From a bacterium (GTDB lineage Bacteria > CSSED10-310 > JAJRTK01): a stretch of DNA of 64,000 nt. The position numbers were made by a program, and so were the translations under genes. How positions within the stretch are numbered: position 1 is the stretch's first letter; every line of letters starts with the position of its first letter. The stretch covers positions 1 to 64,000 of the forward strand of contig JAJRTK010000277.1 in NCBI GenBank assembly GCA_024278345.1. The letters are read 5' to 3'. Below are positions 35,825 to 43,884 of the stretch, piece after piece. The notes beneath the pieces are model-generated. The model ran no database searches. It saw only the letters and a program-made list of their open reading frames with translations, and was not told the DNA's origin.

Positions 35825-38800
35825 ATGAGCATGACGGATGGAATTCGCATCGGACCGTACGAGGTGCTCGGCACTTTGGGGCACGGTGGGATGGGGATCG
35901 TCTATCGGGCCAGGCATGGAACCACCGGTGATCTCGTGGCCTTGAAGACGGTACGCATCCCGCATGCGCGGCAACTTCAGGGAATCCGGCGGGAGATCCA
36001 TGCCCTGGCCCGGATCCGCCATCCGGGGATCGTGCGGATTGTCGATGAAGGAGTCCGGGACGGGATTCCCTGGTATGCCATGGAGCTCCTGGAGGGAACC
36101 TCACTGCGGAAACATGCAGCTCGCCTCACGGGATGGCAAACGGACAAAGCCGAGACCCACTCGGTGAAGCTCCCCACTCGCCCGGAACTTGGGAACCGCT
36201 CCACGAAAATTGGCTCCGCCCCCGCAACCGTCCGAGAGCCAAATTCGGCGGCGGACCGGAATGATCCTACGGCGGGCCACTGGCGACTCGGCGATGCAGA
36301 GGAGCTTGGATCGGCTCCTGGCCCCGGGGAGACGCAAAGCTCGCCCCACGCCGTCACATTTCGGCCCGACTCCTCTCCAGGCCAGGATAGCACGGCCTCT
36401 GTATCGGTTGCCTCCGACAACCACGTGCCGCCAGAGACTCCGGAACAATGGGAACCTATGGTGCCACCGAGCCGCCCGGCGGCAGGCGGCGCCCTACTGC
36501 CAATTCTTGAGCTCATCCAACGCCTCTGCGACCCACTTTCCTATTTTCATGGTGAAGGTATCGTTCACCGCGATCTCAAGCCAGAGAACATTCTTATCCG
36601 CCACGACGGAACGCCGGTACTCGTCGATTTCGGGTTGATGTCGCAATTTGCTCCAGCAGGCGGCCGGGAGCGGATGATCGTCGATGGCCTGGCCATTGGC
36701 ACCGTTGCGTACATGGCGCCGGAACAGATCCGCGGCGAGCTCGTGGATGCCAGAGCCGACCTCTATTCTCTTGGCTGTATTCTCTACGAACTGGTTACGG
36801 GGCGGCAGCCATTCCGCGCCAAGAGCGATAGCAGCATTCTATGGCTTCATCTCAACGGAGATCCACGGCGCCCATCGGAACTGGTGATGGACATTCCCAC
36901 AGCCCTCGACGACCTTATTCTGCGCTTGCTGGCCAAGCAGCCCGAAGAACGTCTGGGATACGCCGACGATGTGGCGGCGGCCTTAGAACGGCTAGGCGCC
37001 TGTGCCAAACCTCATGGAACCAAACTCCGGCCAAAAGCCTACCTCTACCGGTCGCGCCTTGCAGGGCGCGCCGACGACATGGAGGTCATCCAGGGCCATC
37101 TGTCGAGTCTCCAGAGAGGTAGTGGAGGCCTTCTCTTGATCCGGGGCGCGGCGGGAATGGGAAAAACCCGGCTCGCCATGGAGGCGGCCAGGATGGCGGA
37201 ACACCGGCGCATCCCGGTATTGACCAGCCAATGCGTGGCGGTGAGCAGTGACGGCCCCCACAGCCGCGGAGAACCCCTCTCGGCACTCCGCCCGCAACTC
37301 AGGGCTATCGCCGACCACTGCCGGCAAATGGGGGACGAGGAAACCCGCCGCATCCTGGGGCCGCGGGCTCGAATCCTGGCCCGATACGAACCCACCATCG
37401 CTCGCCTTCCAGGACTGGGAGCGTACGACGATCCGCCGAAGCTGTTTCCTGAAGCCGCCGTCATTCGGCTCTACAGTTTCCTCTGCCAAACTTTCACCGA
37501 GCTCGCCCGAAATGCCCCGATTCTCTTGGTCCTCGACGATCTCCAATGGGCCGATGAACTGACGCTCGGTTGGCTTCGTTTCAGTCTCCAGCCACGCTAT
37601 CTGGCATCCATGCGCACGCTGATCATTGCGACGCTCCGCCACGGGCCCACCAACGAATCGACTTCTCCCCTGCTCCACCACCCGGAAGTTCACAAGCTCG
37701 AGCCCAATCCGCTGGATCTCCACGGGATCCGCCGCGTCATTCGAGACATGCTTGCCCTTCCGGCGCCGCCGGAGGGCCTTGTACAGTTCCTGTTCCAGGA
37801 GTCGGAGGGGAACCCCTTCTACGTCGCGGAAGTCCTTCACGCGGCCATATCGGAAGGCTTGCTCAGCCGCGACGAGGCCGGCGCCTGGCATATGACCCAG
37901 GAGTTCCACCACTGGGACGACACGACGGACAAAAAACTCCCTCTCCCTTCCTCCTTGCTACAGTTGTCCTACCGCCGCCTCGAAGGCCTTCCCCCACGGG
38001 AGCTCGAGCTCATCGAAGTCGCGGCGCTGCTGGGCCGCATCGTCGATCCGGAGCTCCTGGCGGAGCTCACGGGACTCGATGACCTCGATCTCATGTCGTT
38101 AACACGAGAACTCCTGCGACGAAAGCTGCTGGAGGAAACCAGTTCCTCCGCCGCCCTTCGCTTCGGTCACGATACCCTTCGCGAGGCAGCCTATTCCAGA
38201 ATCGCAGTCCAAGAACGGCGACGGCTCCACCACCAGGCAGCCCGCCTACTAGAAGAGCGGATCGCCCGGGGCCGGGAAGTCTCCCTGCGCGTCGTGGGGT
38301 ACCATTGGGAAAACGCTCAAAAAACCAACAAGGCGCGGGACTGCTACTTGGCAGGCGCTCGAAAAGCCGTGTCCAAACACGCCCATGCCGACGCCGAGTC
38401 TCTCTACCGAGCCTTCCTGCGTCTGTCGCCGGAGCATGCGCCGCGTAATGTCGTCGTCCTCAACGAGCTAGCGGAAAAGGTTCTCCGCATCCAGGGCCGA
38501 GCCACCGACGCCATGGCCCAGCTCAGGACAGCCCTGGAGCTCGCCCGAGAACAGGGCGATTACGAAGGAGAGGCCGCCAGTTGGCGGAACTTGGGGCGAA
38601 TCAGCGCCAGCACCGGCCAGCTTGACGATGCCCGCGCCTTCTATGAACGTGCGCTGGGGCTTTACCGTCTTCTTGGCCTCCAGACCGAAGAGGGGGTCAC
38701 CCTCATCGGCCTCGCTTATATCCACGGCTGTCAGGGGCGCTTGCCTCTAGCCCAGGAAAACTACGCGAAGGCAATGGAGCTCCAGATCGCTACTGGCGAC

Positions 38801-39901
38801 CGCCACTTTGAAAACGTCGCGCGCCTTGGGCTGGCCAGCATCATGCAGCGCCGTGGCCAAACAGCGACGGCACTGGCCCTCATCGAAGACGTACAACAGG
38901 GAGATACTGGAGCGGGAAGCCTCCACTCCAAGGCCGAGATTCTCACGGTCCAAGCACGGGTCAAGGCCGATAGTGGACACCTCGAAATGGCCCTCCAACT
39001 CTTCCAGCAGGCTCAAGAGCTCTATGGCGAATTGGGGAACCGCCGAAACGAAGCGATGCTCCTTTCCGAGATCGCCGAAGTCCGTTATCTCCTGGGTGAT
39101 GTTCGGGGATCCAATGAACCCCAGGAACGTGCGCTACGCCTTCTCAGGGAGGTCGGCGAACGCAGACTCGAAGCCGATGCCCTGCTCTCCCTTGGCAGAC
39201 GCCTTCGGGAACAAGGCTTCTTCGAGGCGGCTCTGTCCCTTACTCAGGACGCTCAAAAGATCCACACCCAGATCGACGACTGCTATGGAATCGCCCAGTC
39301 CACAACTTCATTGGCACGGCTAAGGGCTGATCAATCCCGCCATGACGATGCCAGGAGCCTTGCGCACCAGGCGCTGGAATCCCTCGAAAATACACTGGAC
39401 CCCGGCCTACGCTGCACCAATCTTCTGATCCTGGCCGGAGCGGCACTGGCGGACGGCAGGCTCGACGACGCCCGCGAACACTGCGAGCAAGCCATCAGGA
39501 GGCTATCTTCCGGAGAGGCGCCCTTTGTTCTTGGCGAACACCAAGCCCTCCTTGCCCGAGTCGAGCGTCTCTCTGGCACACCGGGAGAAAAACCACAAAG
39601 CTACCTCGAAGCCGCACTTCACACGGCCCGCAGCCGAAGGCGGACACTCCTACAAATTCAGTGTTTCTGTGAGCTCGGCCACCACAAGCTCGCCCACGGC
39701 CAATCCGCAAAAGAAGAGCTCCACATCGCAAAGCGCCTGATCCGGCCCAGGAGAATGCGACGAGAAAGCCGCCTTGCCACCCTGATCACAGATCTCGCCA
39801 AAGCGGAAACCGCCTTTGAGGATGGTCAAGTGAACCGCCTCTTCCGGGGAGCGATCCTCGATGACTTGCCAGACAACCTTCGAGCAAGGCTTACGAGATA
39901 G
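35825..39901 (+). CDS. Ser/Thr protein kinase with AAA ATPase and TPR domains
   Basis: The 1358-residue protein has a Hanks-type kinase at residues 10-390: G-loop LGHGGMGIVY, catalytic Lys41 in VALKTV, HRDLKPEN at 248-255, DFG at 268-270 and APEQIRGE. About 120 residues of low-complexity Pro/Ser/Asp-rich sequence interrupt the kinase lobe between the hinge and helix E (residues 100-220). A STAND-like AAA domain follows with Walker A GAAGMGKTR near residue 440 and Walker B LLVLDDLQW near 570, then a winged-helix-like region. TPR-type helical repeats fill residues 850-1300 (RNLGRISASTGQLDDARAFYERAL and similar). Such proteins are large signal-integration scaffolds; the partner is unknown. It is monocistronic, flanked by divergent purL and a convergent small gene. 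Confidence 0.92.
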   Translation: MSMTDGIRIGPYEVLGTLGHGGMGIVYRARHGTTGDLVALKTVRIPHARQLQGIRREIHALARIRHPGIVRIVDEGVRDGIPWYAMELLEGTSLRKHAARLTGWQTDKAETHSVKLPTRPELGNRSTKIGSAPATVREPNSAADRNDPTAGHWRLGDAEELGSAPGPGETQSSPHAVTFRPDSSPGQDSTASVSVASDNHVPPETPEQWEPMVPPSRPAAGGALLPILELIQRLCDPLSYFHGEGIVHRDLKPENILIRHDGTPVLVDFGLMSQFAPAGGRERMIVDGLAIGTVAYMAPEQIRGELVDARADLYSLGCILYELVTGRQPFRAKSDSSILWLHLNGDPRRPSELVMDIPTALDDLILRLLAKQPEERLGYADDVAAALERLGACAKPHGTKLRPKAYLYRSRLAGRADDMEVIQGHLSSLQRGSGGLLLIRGAAGMGKTRLAMEAARMAEHRRIPVLTSQCVAVSSDGPHSRGEPLSALRPQLRAIADHCRQMGDEETRRILGPRARILARYEPTIARLPGLGAYDDPPKLFPEAAVIRLYSFLCQTFTELARNAPILLVLDDLQWADELTLGWLRFSLQPRYLASMRTLIIATLRHGPTNESTSPLLHHPEVHKLEPNPLDLHGIRRVIRDMLALPAPPEGLVQFLFQESEGNPFYVAEVLHAAISEGLLSRDEAGAWHMTQEFHHWDDTTDKKLPLPSSLLQLSYRRLEGLPPRELELIEVAALLGRIVDPELLAELTGLDDLDLMSLTRELLRRKLLEETSSSAALRFGHDTLREAAYSRIAVQERRRLHHQAARLLEERIARGREVSLRVVGYHWENAQKTNKARDCYLAGARKAVSKHAHADAESLYRAFLRLSPEHAPRNVVVLNELAEKVLRIQGRATDAMAQLRTALELAREQGDYEGEAASWRNLGRISASTGQLDDARAFYERALGLYRLLGLQTEEGVTLIGLAYIHGCQGRLPLAQENYAKAMELQIATGDRHFENVARLGLASIMQRRGQTATALALIEDVQQGDTGAGSLHSKAEILTVQARVKADSGHLEMALQLFQQAQELYGELGNRRNEAMLLSEIAEVRYLLGDVRGSNEPQERALRLLREVGERRLEADALLSLGRRLREQGFFEAALSLTQDAQKIHTQIDDCYGIAQSTTSLARLRADQSRHDDARSLAHQALESLENTLDPGLRCTNLLILAGAALADGRLDDAREHCEQAIRRLSSGEAPFVLGEHQALLARVERLSGTPGEKPQSYLEAALHTARSRRRTLLQIQCFCELGHHKLAHGQSAKEELHIAKRLIRPRRMRRESRLATLITDLAKAETAFEDGQVNRLFRGAILDDLPDNLRARLTR

Positions 39902-39936
39902 AGCGCTGGTTGGTGCGCCGGCCTTAGAGAAGAACT

Positions 39937-40248
39937 CTACCCGACGTCAGCCGTGGCCTCCATCTCACGCTTGTGCTCCATAAGATCGTCCATAAGGCGC
40001 TTTGTGTGGTCGTGGGCGATCATGGCGCGAAGGGTCCGGTATTTGCCTTCTGGTGCCCCATAATTCACCAGAATCGCCACCATACGCTCCCGAGCCTCCA
40101 TGAAACTATCGTTAAACTGCTCGAAATCCTCGGTATCAAGAAGCCTCTCGATGACATCGTATTCGCCGGCACCGCTTTTTCCAAGCCCCATCCTGCGAAG
40201 GCTTTCGCTGTAGTCGATCTCCAGCTTCTTCGGTGGATTTTCCGTCAT
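39937..40248 (-). CDS. Small hydrophilic protein of unknown function
   Basis: The 103-residue protein is charged and helical (EYDVIERLLDTEDFEQFNDSFMEARERM), without signal peptide, membrane helix or cysteine. ATG at 40248 has GAGGAGAG upstream at good spacing; ATG at 40254 lies too close to it. It is convergent with the kinase/AAA/TPR gene, whose stop is 35 bases away, and the MITE copy lies directly upstream. No family recognised. Confidence 0.62.
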   Translation of the reverse strand: MTENPPKKLEIDYSESLRRMGLGKSGAGEYDVIERLLDTEDFEQFNDSFMEARERMVAILVNYGAPEGKYRTLRAMIAHDHTKRLMDDLMEHKREMEATADVG

Positions 40249-40299
40249 ATCCATCTCTCCTCAAGGGGTTCTGACAACAGCGGACTCCTTGATTTATAC

Positions 40300-40453
40300 G
40301 GGACCTATCAGATCTGGTTGACAAGTCCCCGCACGCAAGGAACCCACCGTTCAATTCCGTGAATCCCGTCCGGCCCGCCACCGGCAAGATGCCGGTGCCA
40401 CCATGGCGGCGCCGCGGAGTGTAAAGCAACACCGCGGGGATTTGATAGATCCC
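40300..40453. mobile_element. 154-bp MITE-like element, copy 2
   Basis: The element starts GGGACCTATCAGATC and ends GATTTGATAGATCCC, so its 15-base terminal inverted repeats match at 13 positions. It is flanked on both sides by the perfect 8-base direct repeat ATTTATAC (40292-40299 and 40454-40461), a target-site duplication. Length is identical to copy 1. The central hairpin is CCACCGGCA/TGCCGGTG. No transposase is encoded, so mobilisation must be in trans. It lies directly upstream of the 103-residue gene. Confidence 0.88.
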
Positions 40454-40559
40454 ATTTATACACTCTCTTACCGGGGAACAAAAAGCCCGGTCAGGTGGCA
40501 CCTCCACCGGCGCACTTCATTTTTGGGGGCGCAAAGGAAGAAAACCCCGATTTCCTTTT

Positions 40560-40609
40560 GGGTTGGCTTCCGCTCCCATGGCTCGCGGCCGCTGCGCGCC
40601 AGTCGCCCT
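40560..40609 (+). repeat. Dispersed repeat, copy D
   Basis: A 50-bp copy preceded by TTTCCTTTTG in the gap between MITE copy 2 and the exported-protein gene. It carries the full second half with CTCGCGGCCGCTGCGCGCC. The rest of the 40255-40726 gap contains no gene. Confidence 0.7.
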
Positions 40610-40726
40610 GAATCTTCCCAAAAAGTTGCTCTCTCTTGAAGAATAGAGCATGATGGACGGGAAGACATCTGATGGTTCTCCTTAGGCGAGACCAGTTCGT
40701 GAGCCCCTCAACTCAAGGGTATGGAT

Positions 40727-41593
40727 ATGCGGATTTCTTTCTTTGCAGCGGTCTTTCTTGGGGCGGCATGCTTACCTGGCCCCGCCGCGGCACTCGCTCC
40801 ATCTGAGTTGCCGGGCACGTACCAGGGAATCCAGCGCATCCGAACCGACATACTTCAGAAACTGGGGATTGGCCCCTCCGGGATGGCGAAGGGAGAGGGA
40901 AGGGGACGACCCGGTCTGGTTGGCGATCCACTCCAAGCCACGCTGGTCTTGGCGGCAAACAGCCACTTCACAATTGATTTGGGTGGATTTGACGAGGGCA
41001 GATGGGTCATCCTCACGCACGAGGAGACCGGCAAGCAATACCTACGCTTCCAGGGGAAAAAAGCGAGTTACGAGGCTCTCTTCCAGCAAGAATGGGGCCT
41101 CTCTTCCAACGAGATAGGGATCTGGAAGGAAGAGGGAGGAGCCTGGTGGATGCTTCAATTCCGGAAGGTGGGCCAGACAGGCTACACGCCTCCGGACCTG
41201 ACGGAATACACCGAAGCGGCCATGGCTCAGGCCTTCGGAAAAGGCCGGCTACAAGCCGATTTTGAAAGCGTAGGCCAGGGTTCAGCCAGCGGCAGCCGGA
41301 TCCAAGAAGGCCGCTTTTCCCCGGGCACGCGCTTTTCCGGATCGATGGGCGCCCCTCAGACAAACGAGCAGATCGCCTTGACTTTTCTGCCCGACGGCCG
41401 CTTCACCGTGAGCGCCATGCTTGCTGGCGTCTCCACTAGCGGCATCTACGAAGTCAAGGGAAACGCTCTGTGGCTCCAGCTTGAAGGTACGGCCAAGGAG
41501 GAATGGCAATTGGCGCGGGACAAGCTGTCGGGGCAGTTCCTTATCCGGCAAAAGGGAACGGAAGACTGGCTTGTGGAGGTCTCCCTGCGGTGA
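40727..41593 (+). CDS. Exported protein of unknown function
   Basis: The 288-residue protein has a signal peptide (MRISFFAAVFLGAACLPGP, cleaved near AAA-L). The mature protein consists of two similar halves in strand pattern, with GTYQGIQRI, DLGGFDEGRWVI and later GIYEVKGNALWLQLEGT, suggesting lipocalin-like or beta-barrel modules. No catalytic motif is visible. ATG 40727 is favoured over 40721 by spacing from AAGGG. The glycosyltransferase gene begins two bases after its stop. Confidence 0.7.
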   Translation: MRISFFAAVFLGAACLPGPAAALAPSELPGTYQGIQRIRTDILQKLGIGPSGMAKGEGRGRPGLVGDPLQATLVLAANSHFTIDLGGFDEGRWVILTHEETGKQYLRFQGKKASYEALFQQEWGLSSNEIGIWKEEGGAWWMLQFRKVGQTGYTPPDLTEYTEAAMAQAFGKGRLQADFESVGQGSASGSRIQEGRFSPGTRFSGSMGAPQTNEQIALTFLPDGRFTVSAMLAGVSTSGIYEVKGNALWLQLEGTAKEEWQLARDKLSGQFLIRQKGTEDWLVEVSLR

Positions 41594-41595
41594 CC

Positions 41596-42579
41596 ATGGG
41601 GCGCATTCCAAAGTTACCTCCCGCCTCACTGAGTGTGGTCATCGTAACCCACAACCACTCCGAGGTCTTGGGGGAGTGTCTTCAAGCAGCCACCGAGGTC
41701 CTGCCCTCCGATACTCAATTCCTTCACATCGATAATGCCTCCACCGACGGAACATGGAAGGTTGCCGGGAGATTCTCCAACGTGATCACCATCCGATCCG
41801 AGGCAAACGTGGGGTTTTCCGAGGCCATGAATCGGGGGATCGGGGCGACACGCTCGGATCTTGTCCTGACCCTCGGGCCGGACGTCTATCTCCAACCCGG
41901 CTTCCTTGATGCCCTCCTCCCCGCTCTTTCGGAACCTGGAGTTGCCATGGCGGGCCCGATTCTCCTGGACGCTCAAAACTCCTCCGTCATCGATGATGCG
42001 GGTACAATTCTCACTGCCGGCTGGCAGTTCAAGAGCCGAGGCTCGGGAGAGCCCGACGTGGATCAGTACCGGGCTGGCAACGTTCTGGCCATCTGCGGTG
42101 GTTGCTGCCTCCTGCGTCGCCGGGCCGTAAAAGATCTCGCGCTGTCGGGCGAACTGTTCGATTCAGATTTCTTCGCCTACAAAGAGGATATCGACCTGGG
42201 ATGGCGCGCCCATCTCTTGGGCTGGACCTGCCGTTTCGAGCCAGCGGCAAGGGCACTTCACGGCCGCAAAGGGGGGAAGGAGTTCTCGCCGCTGGTCCGG
42301 GAGCTCTCCATCCGAAACCGATGGTGCCTCCTCCTCAAAAACGGGGATGCCGTAACTCTGGCTCGGCAACTCCACTCCCTCGTAGGCCTGGAACTCTACC
42401 AAGTCATCAATCACGCGCCCGCCTATGGCATCCGCCGCTTTCTATCGGTCATTCCGTCCATGCTCCGCAAGCGGCGGGCGCTGAGACAGCGGCGCCGGCT
42501 CACGCCACGGCAAATGCGACAACGATTCAGAGACCTGCGGACCGAAACCCCGTATTGTATAACAAAGGACCCGGTATGA
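41596..42579 (+). CDS. Family-2 glycosyltransferase, first of pair
   Basis: The 327-residue protein has the GT-A Rossmann start LSVVIVTHNHSEVL, the acidic region VLTLGPDVYLQPGF in place of the usual NPDV metal site, and the later FFAYKEDIDLGWRAHLLGW motif of rhamnosyltransferase-like (WbbL) enzymes. No membrane helix is present. Such enzymes build O-antigen or other cell-surface polysaccharide on the cytoplasmic face. The open frame extends back to 41503 in the previous gene; ATG at 41596 is the first sensible start. Its stop overlaps the next start as ATGA. Confidence 0.88.
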   Translation: MGRIPKLPPASLSVVIVTHNHSEVLGECLQAATEVLPSDTQFLHIDNASTDGTWKVAGRFSNVITIRSEANVGFSEAMNRGIGATRSDLVLTLGPDVYLQPGFLDALLPALSEPGVAMAGPILLDAQNSSVIDDAGTILTAGWQFKSRGSGEPDVDQYRAGNVLAICGGCCLLRRRAVKDLALSGELFDSDFFAYKEDIDLGWRAHLLGWTCRFEPAARALHGRKGGKEFSPLVRELSIRNRWCLLLKNGDAVTLARQLHSLVGLELYQVINHAPAYGIRRFLSVIPSMLRKRRALRQRRRLTPRQMRQRFRDLRTETPYCITKDPV

Positions 42580-43703
42580 GCTCGGGCGCAGTCTCTCCAA
42601 AGTCTCAACCAGATCCGGTGACAAAAGTCACTCCGCGAACAAAGGACCCAGGCCCTTGCTTCTCCCTCCTTCTTGTGTGCCATAACAGCCACACACTTCT
42701 TCCCCGCTGCCTGGAAGCCATGGAAACCGGACTCCGAGCCAGCTCCTCCTCTGCCCAGGTGGAGCTCGTTGCCATCGACAATGCCTACTCCGACGGCTCC
42801 GTGGATCTCCTGAAAGAGCACTGGCCCGGACAACTACTCCTTCCGGGCAAAAACCTGGGTTTCGGCGGCGCATTGAATCTGGGCATCGCCCATACGAAGG
42901 CGCCCTGGATCATCGGCATCAACCCCGATATTCTTCTGGCACCGGATTTCTTCCGCCAACTGGCAATAGACGTGGCAGCGCTCGAGGATTCCCCCGGCAT
43001 CGGGATGCTGGCTCCAAAACTGCTTCACATCACCCTTGAGTGTTTCTTGACAGGCTCGCCTCCGGAGCAGAAAATCCTCGATTCTACCGGGCTCTTCCTT
43101 GACCGGCGCCGACAGCCTTACGACCGGGGCCAGGGCGAGCCCGATTCCCGCCAATTCGATACCTCCCTGGAAGTCCTTGGCCCCTGCGGCGCCTGTGCCA
43201 TCTACCGCCGTTCGATGCTAGAAAAACTGGCCATCGGCGGAGAGATCTTCGATGAACGCCTCTTCCTCTACTACGAAGACGTGGATCTTGCCTGGCGTGG
43301 GCGGCGTAGTGGGTTTCGGGCCATCCATGTACCGAAGGTACTGGCTTGGCACATCAGGCAAGGTGCTGACTCGGTTCGCCGATCAGCGCGGATTCCAGGG
43401 CACCGGAAGATCGCCGCCCGAGCCCTGGCAAACCGCTACCTGGTCCTTCTGAAAAACGAGTCTCCGGGCCATTTTCTCCGAGCTCTCCCGGCCATCCTCT
43501 TTTGGGATACGATTCGCTTGGGATACACGCTGTTCCGAACACCGGGTCTCTTCGTCCAGGCCATGGAACACCTGATCCTGGATGCCCGCGCCACCTGGAA
43601 AAAACGGCACGCCTCCCGCGGGGAGACGGGTGTGGATCCCTTCCTCAGGAACTCGCCCCGGAGTCGTACGGCCCCGGAAAAAAGGGGAAGACCGCGGCAG
43701 TAG
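42576..43703 (+). CDS. Family-2 glycosyltransferase, second of pair
   Basis: The 375-residue protein is a paralogue of the preceding gene with the same layout: FSLLLVCHNSHTLLPRCL, IIGINPDILLAPDFF, and DERLFLYYEDVDLAWRGRRSGF. The NPD motif is intact here. It carries an N-terminal extension of about 30 Ser/Pro/Lys-rich residues and a basic C-terminal tail. The frame runs back to 42102, but ATG 42576 overlapping the upstream stop is strongly supported by coupling. Together the pair probably adds consecutive sugars, perhaps rhamnose, to a polysaccharide repeat. Confidence 0.88.
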   Translation: MSSGAVSPKSQPDPVTKVTPRTKDPGPCFSLLLVCHNSHTLLPRCLEAMETGLRASSSSAQVELVAIDNAYSDGSVDLLKEHWPGQLLLPGKNLGFGGALNLGIAHTKAPWIIGINPDILLAPDFFRQLAIDVAALEDSPGIGMLAPKLLHITLECFLTGSPPEQKILDSTGLFLDRRRQPYDRGQGEPDSRQFDTSLEVLGPCGACAIYRRSMLEKLAIGGEIFDERLFLYYEDVDLAWRGRRSGFRAIHVPKVLAWHIRQGADSVRRSARIPGHRKIAARALANRYLVLLKNESPGHFLRALPAILFWDTIRLGYTLFRTPGLFVQAMEHLILDARATWKKRHASRGETGVDPFLRNSPRSRTAPEKRGRPRQ

Positions 43704-43884
43704 CTCGAGTTTTTTTGCGATGGCATGGATTCGTGGCGAGTTCGTTATTCGTTTCTGGTTTCTGAGCAGTTCAAAAAAACTTGAACATCGAGTTTCAGGG
43801 CAAGAAGCCTGGTTCGAGGGCGGCAAAGGTGTGAGTGACGGCGGACGGATTGCCGCCGGCACGATACGGAACTCAACCCGTAAG

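Noticed and set aside
43767-43784. Terminator for the glycosyltransferase pair
   Set aside because: GTTCAA/TTGAAC forms a weak AT-rich stem with an A-only loop and no T-run.
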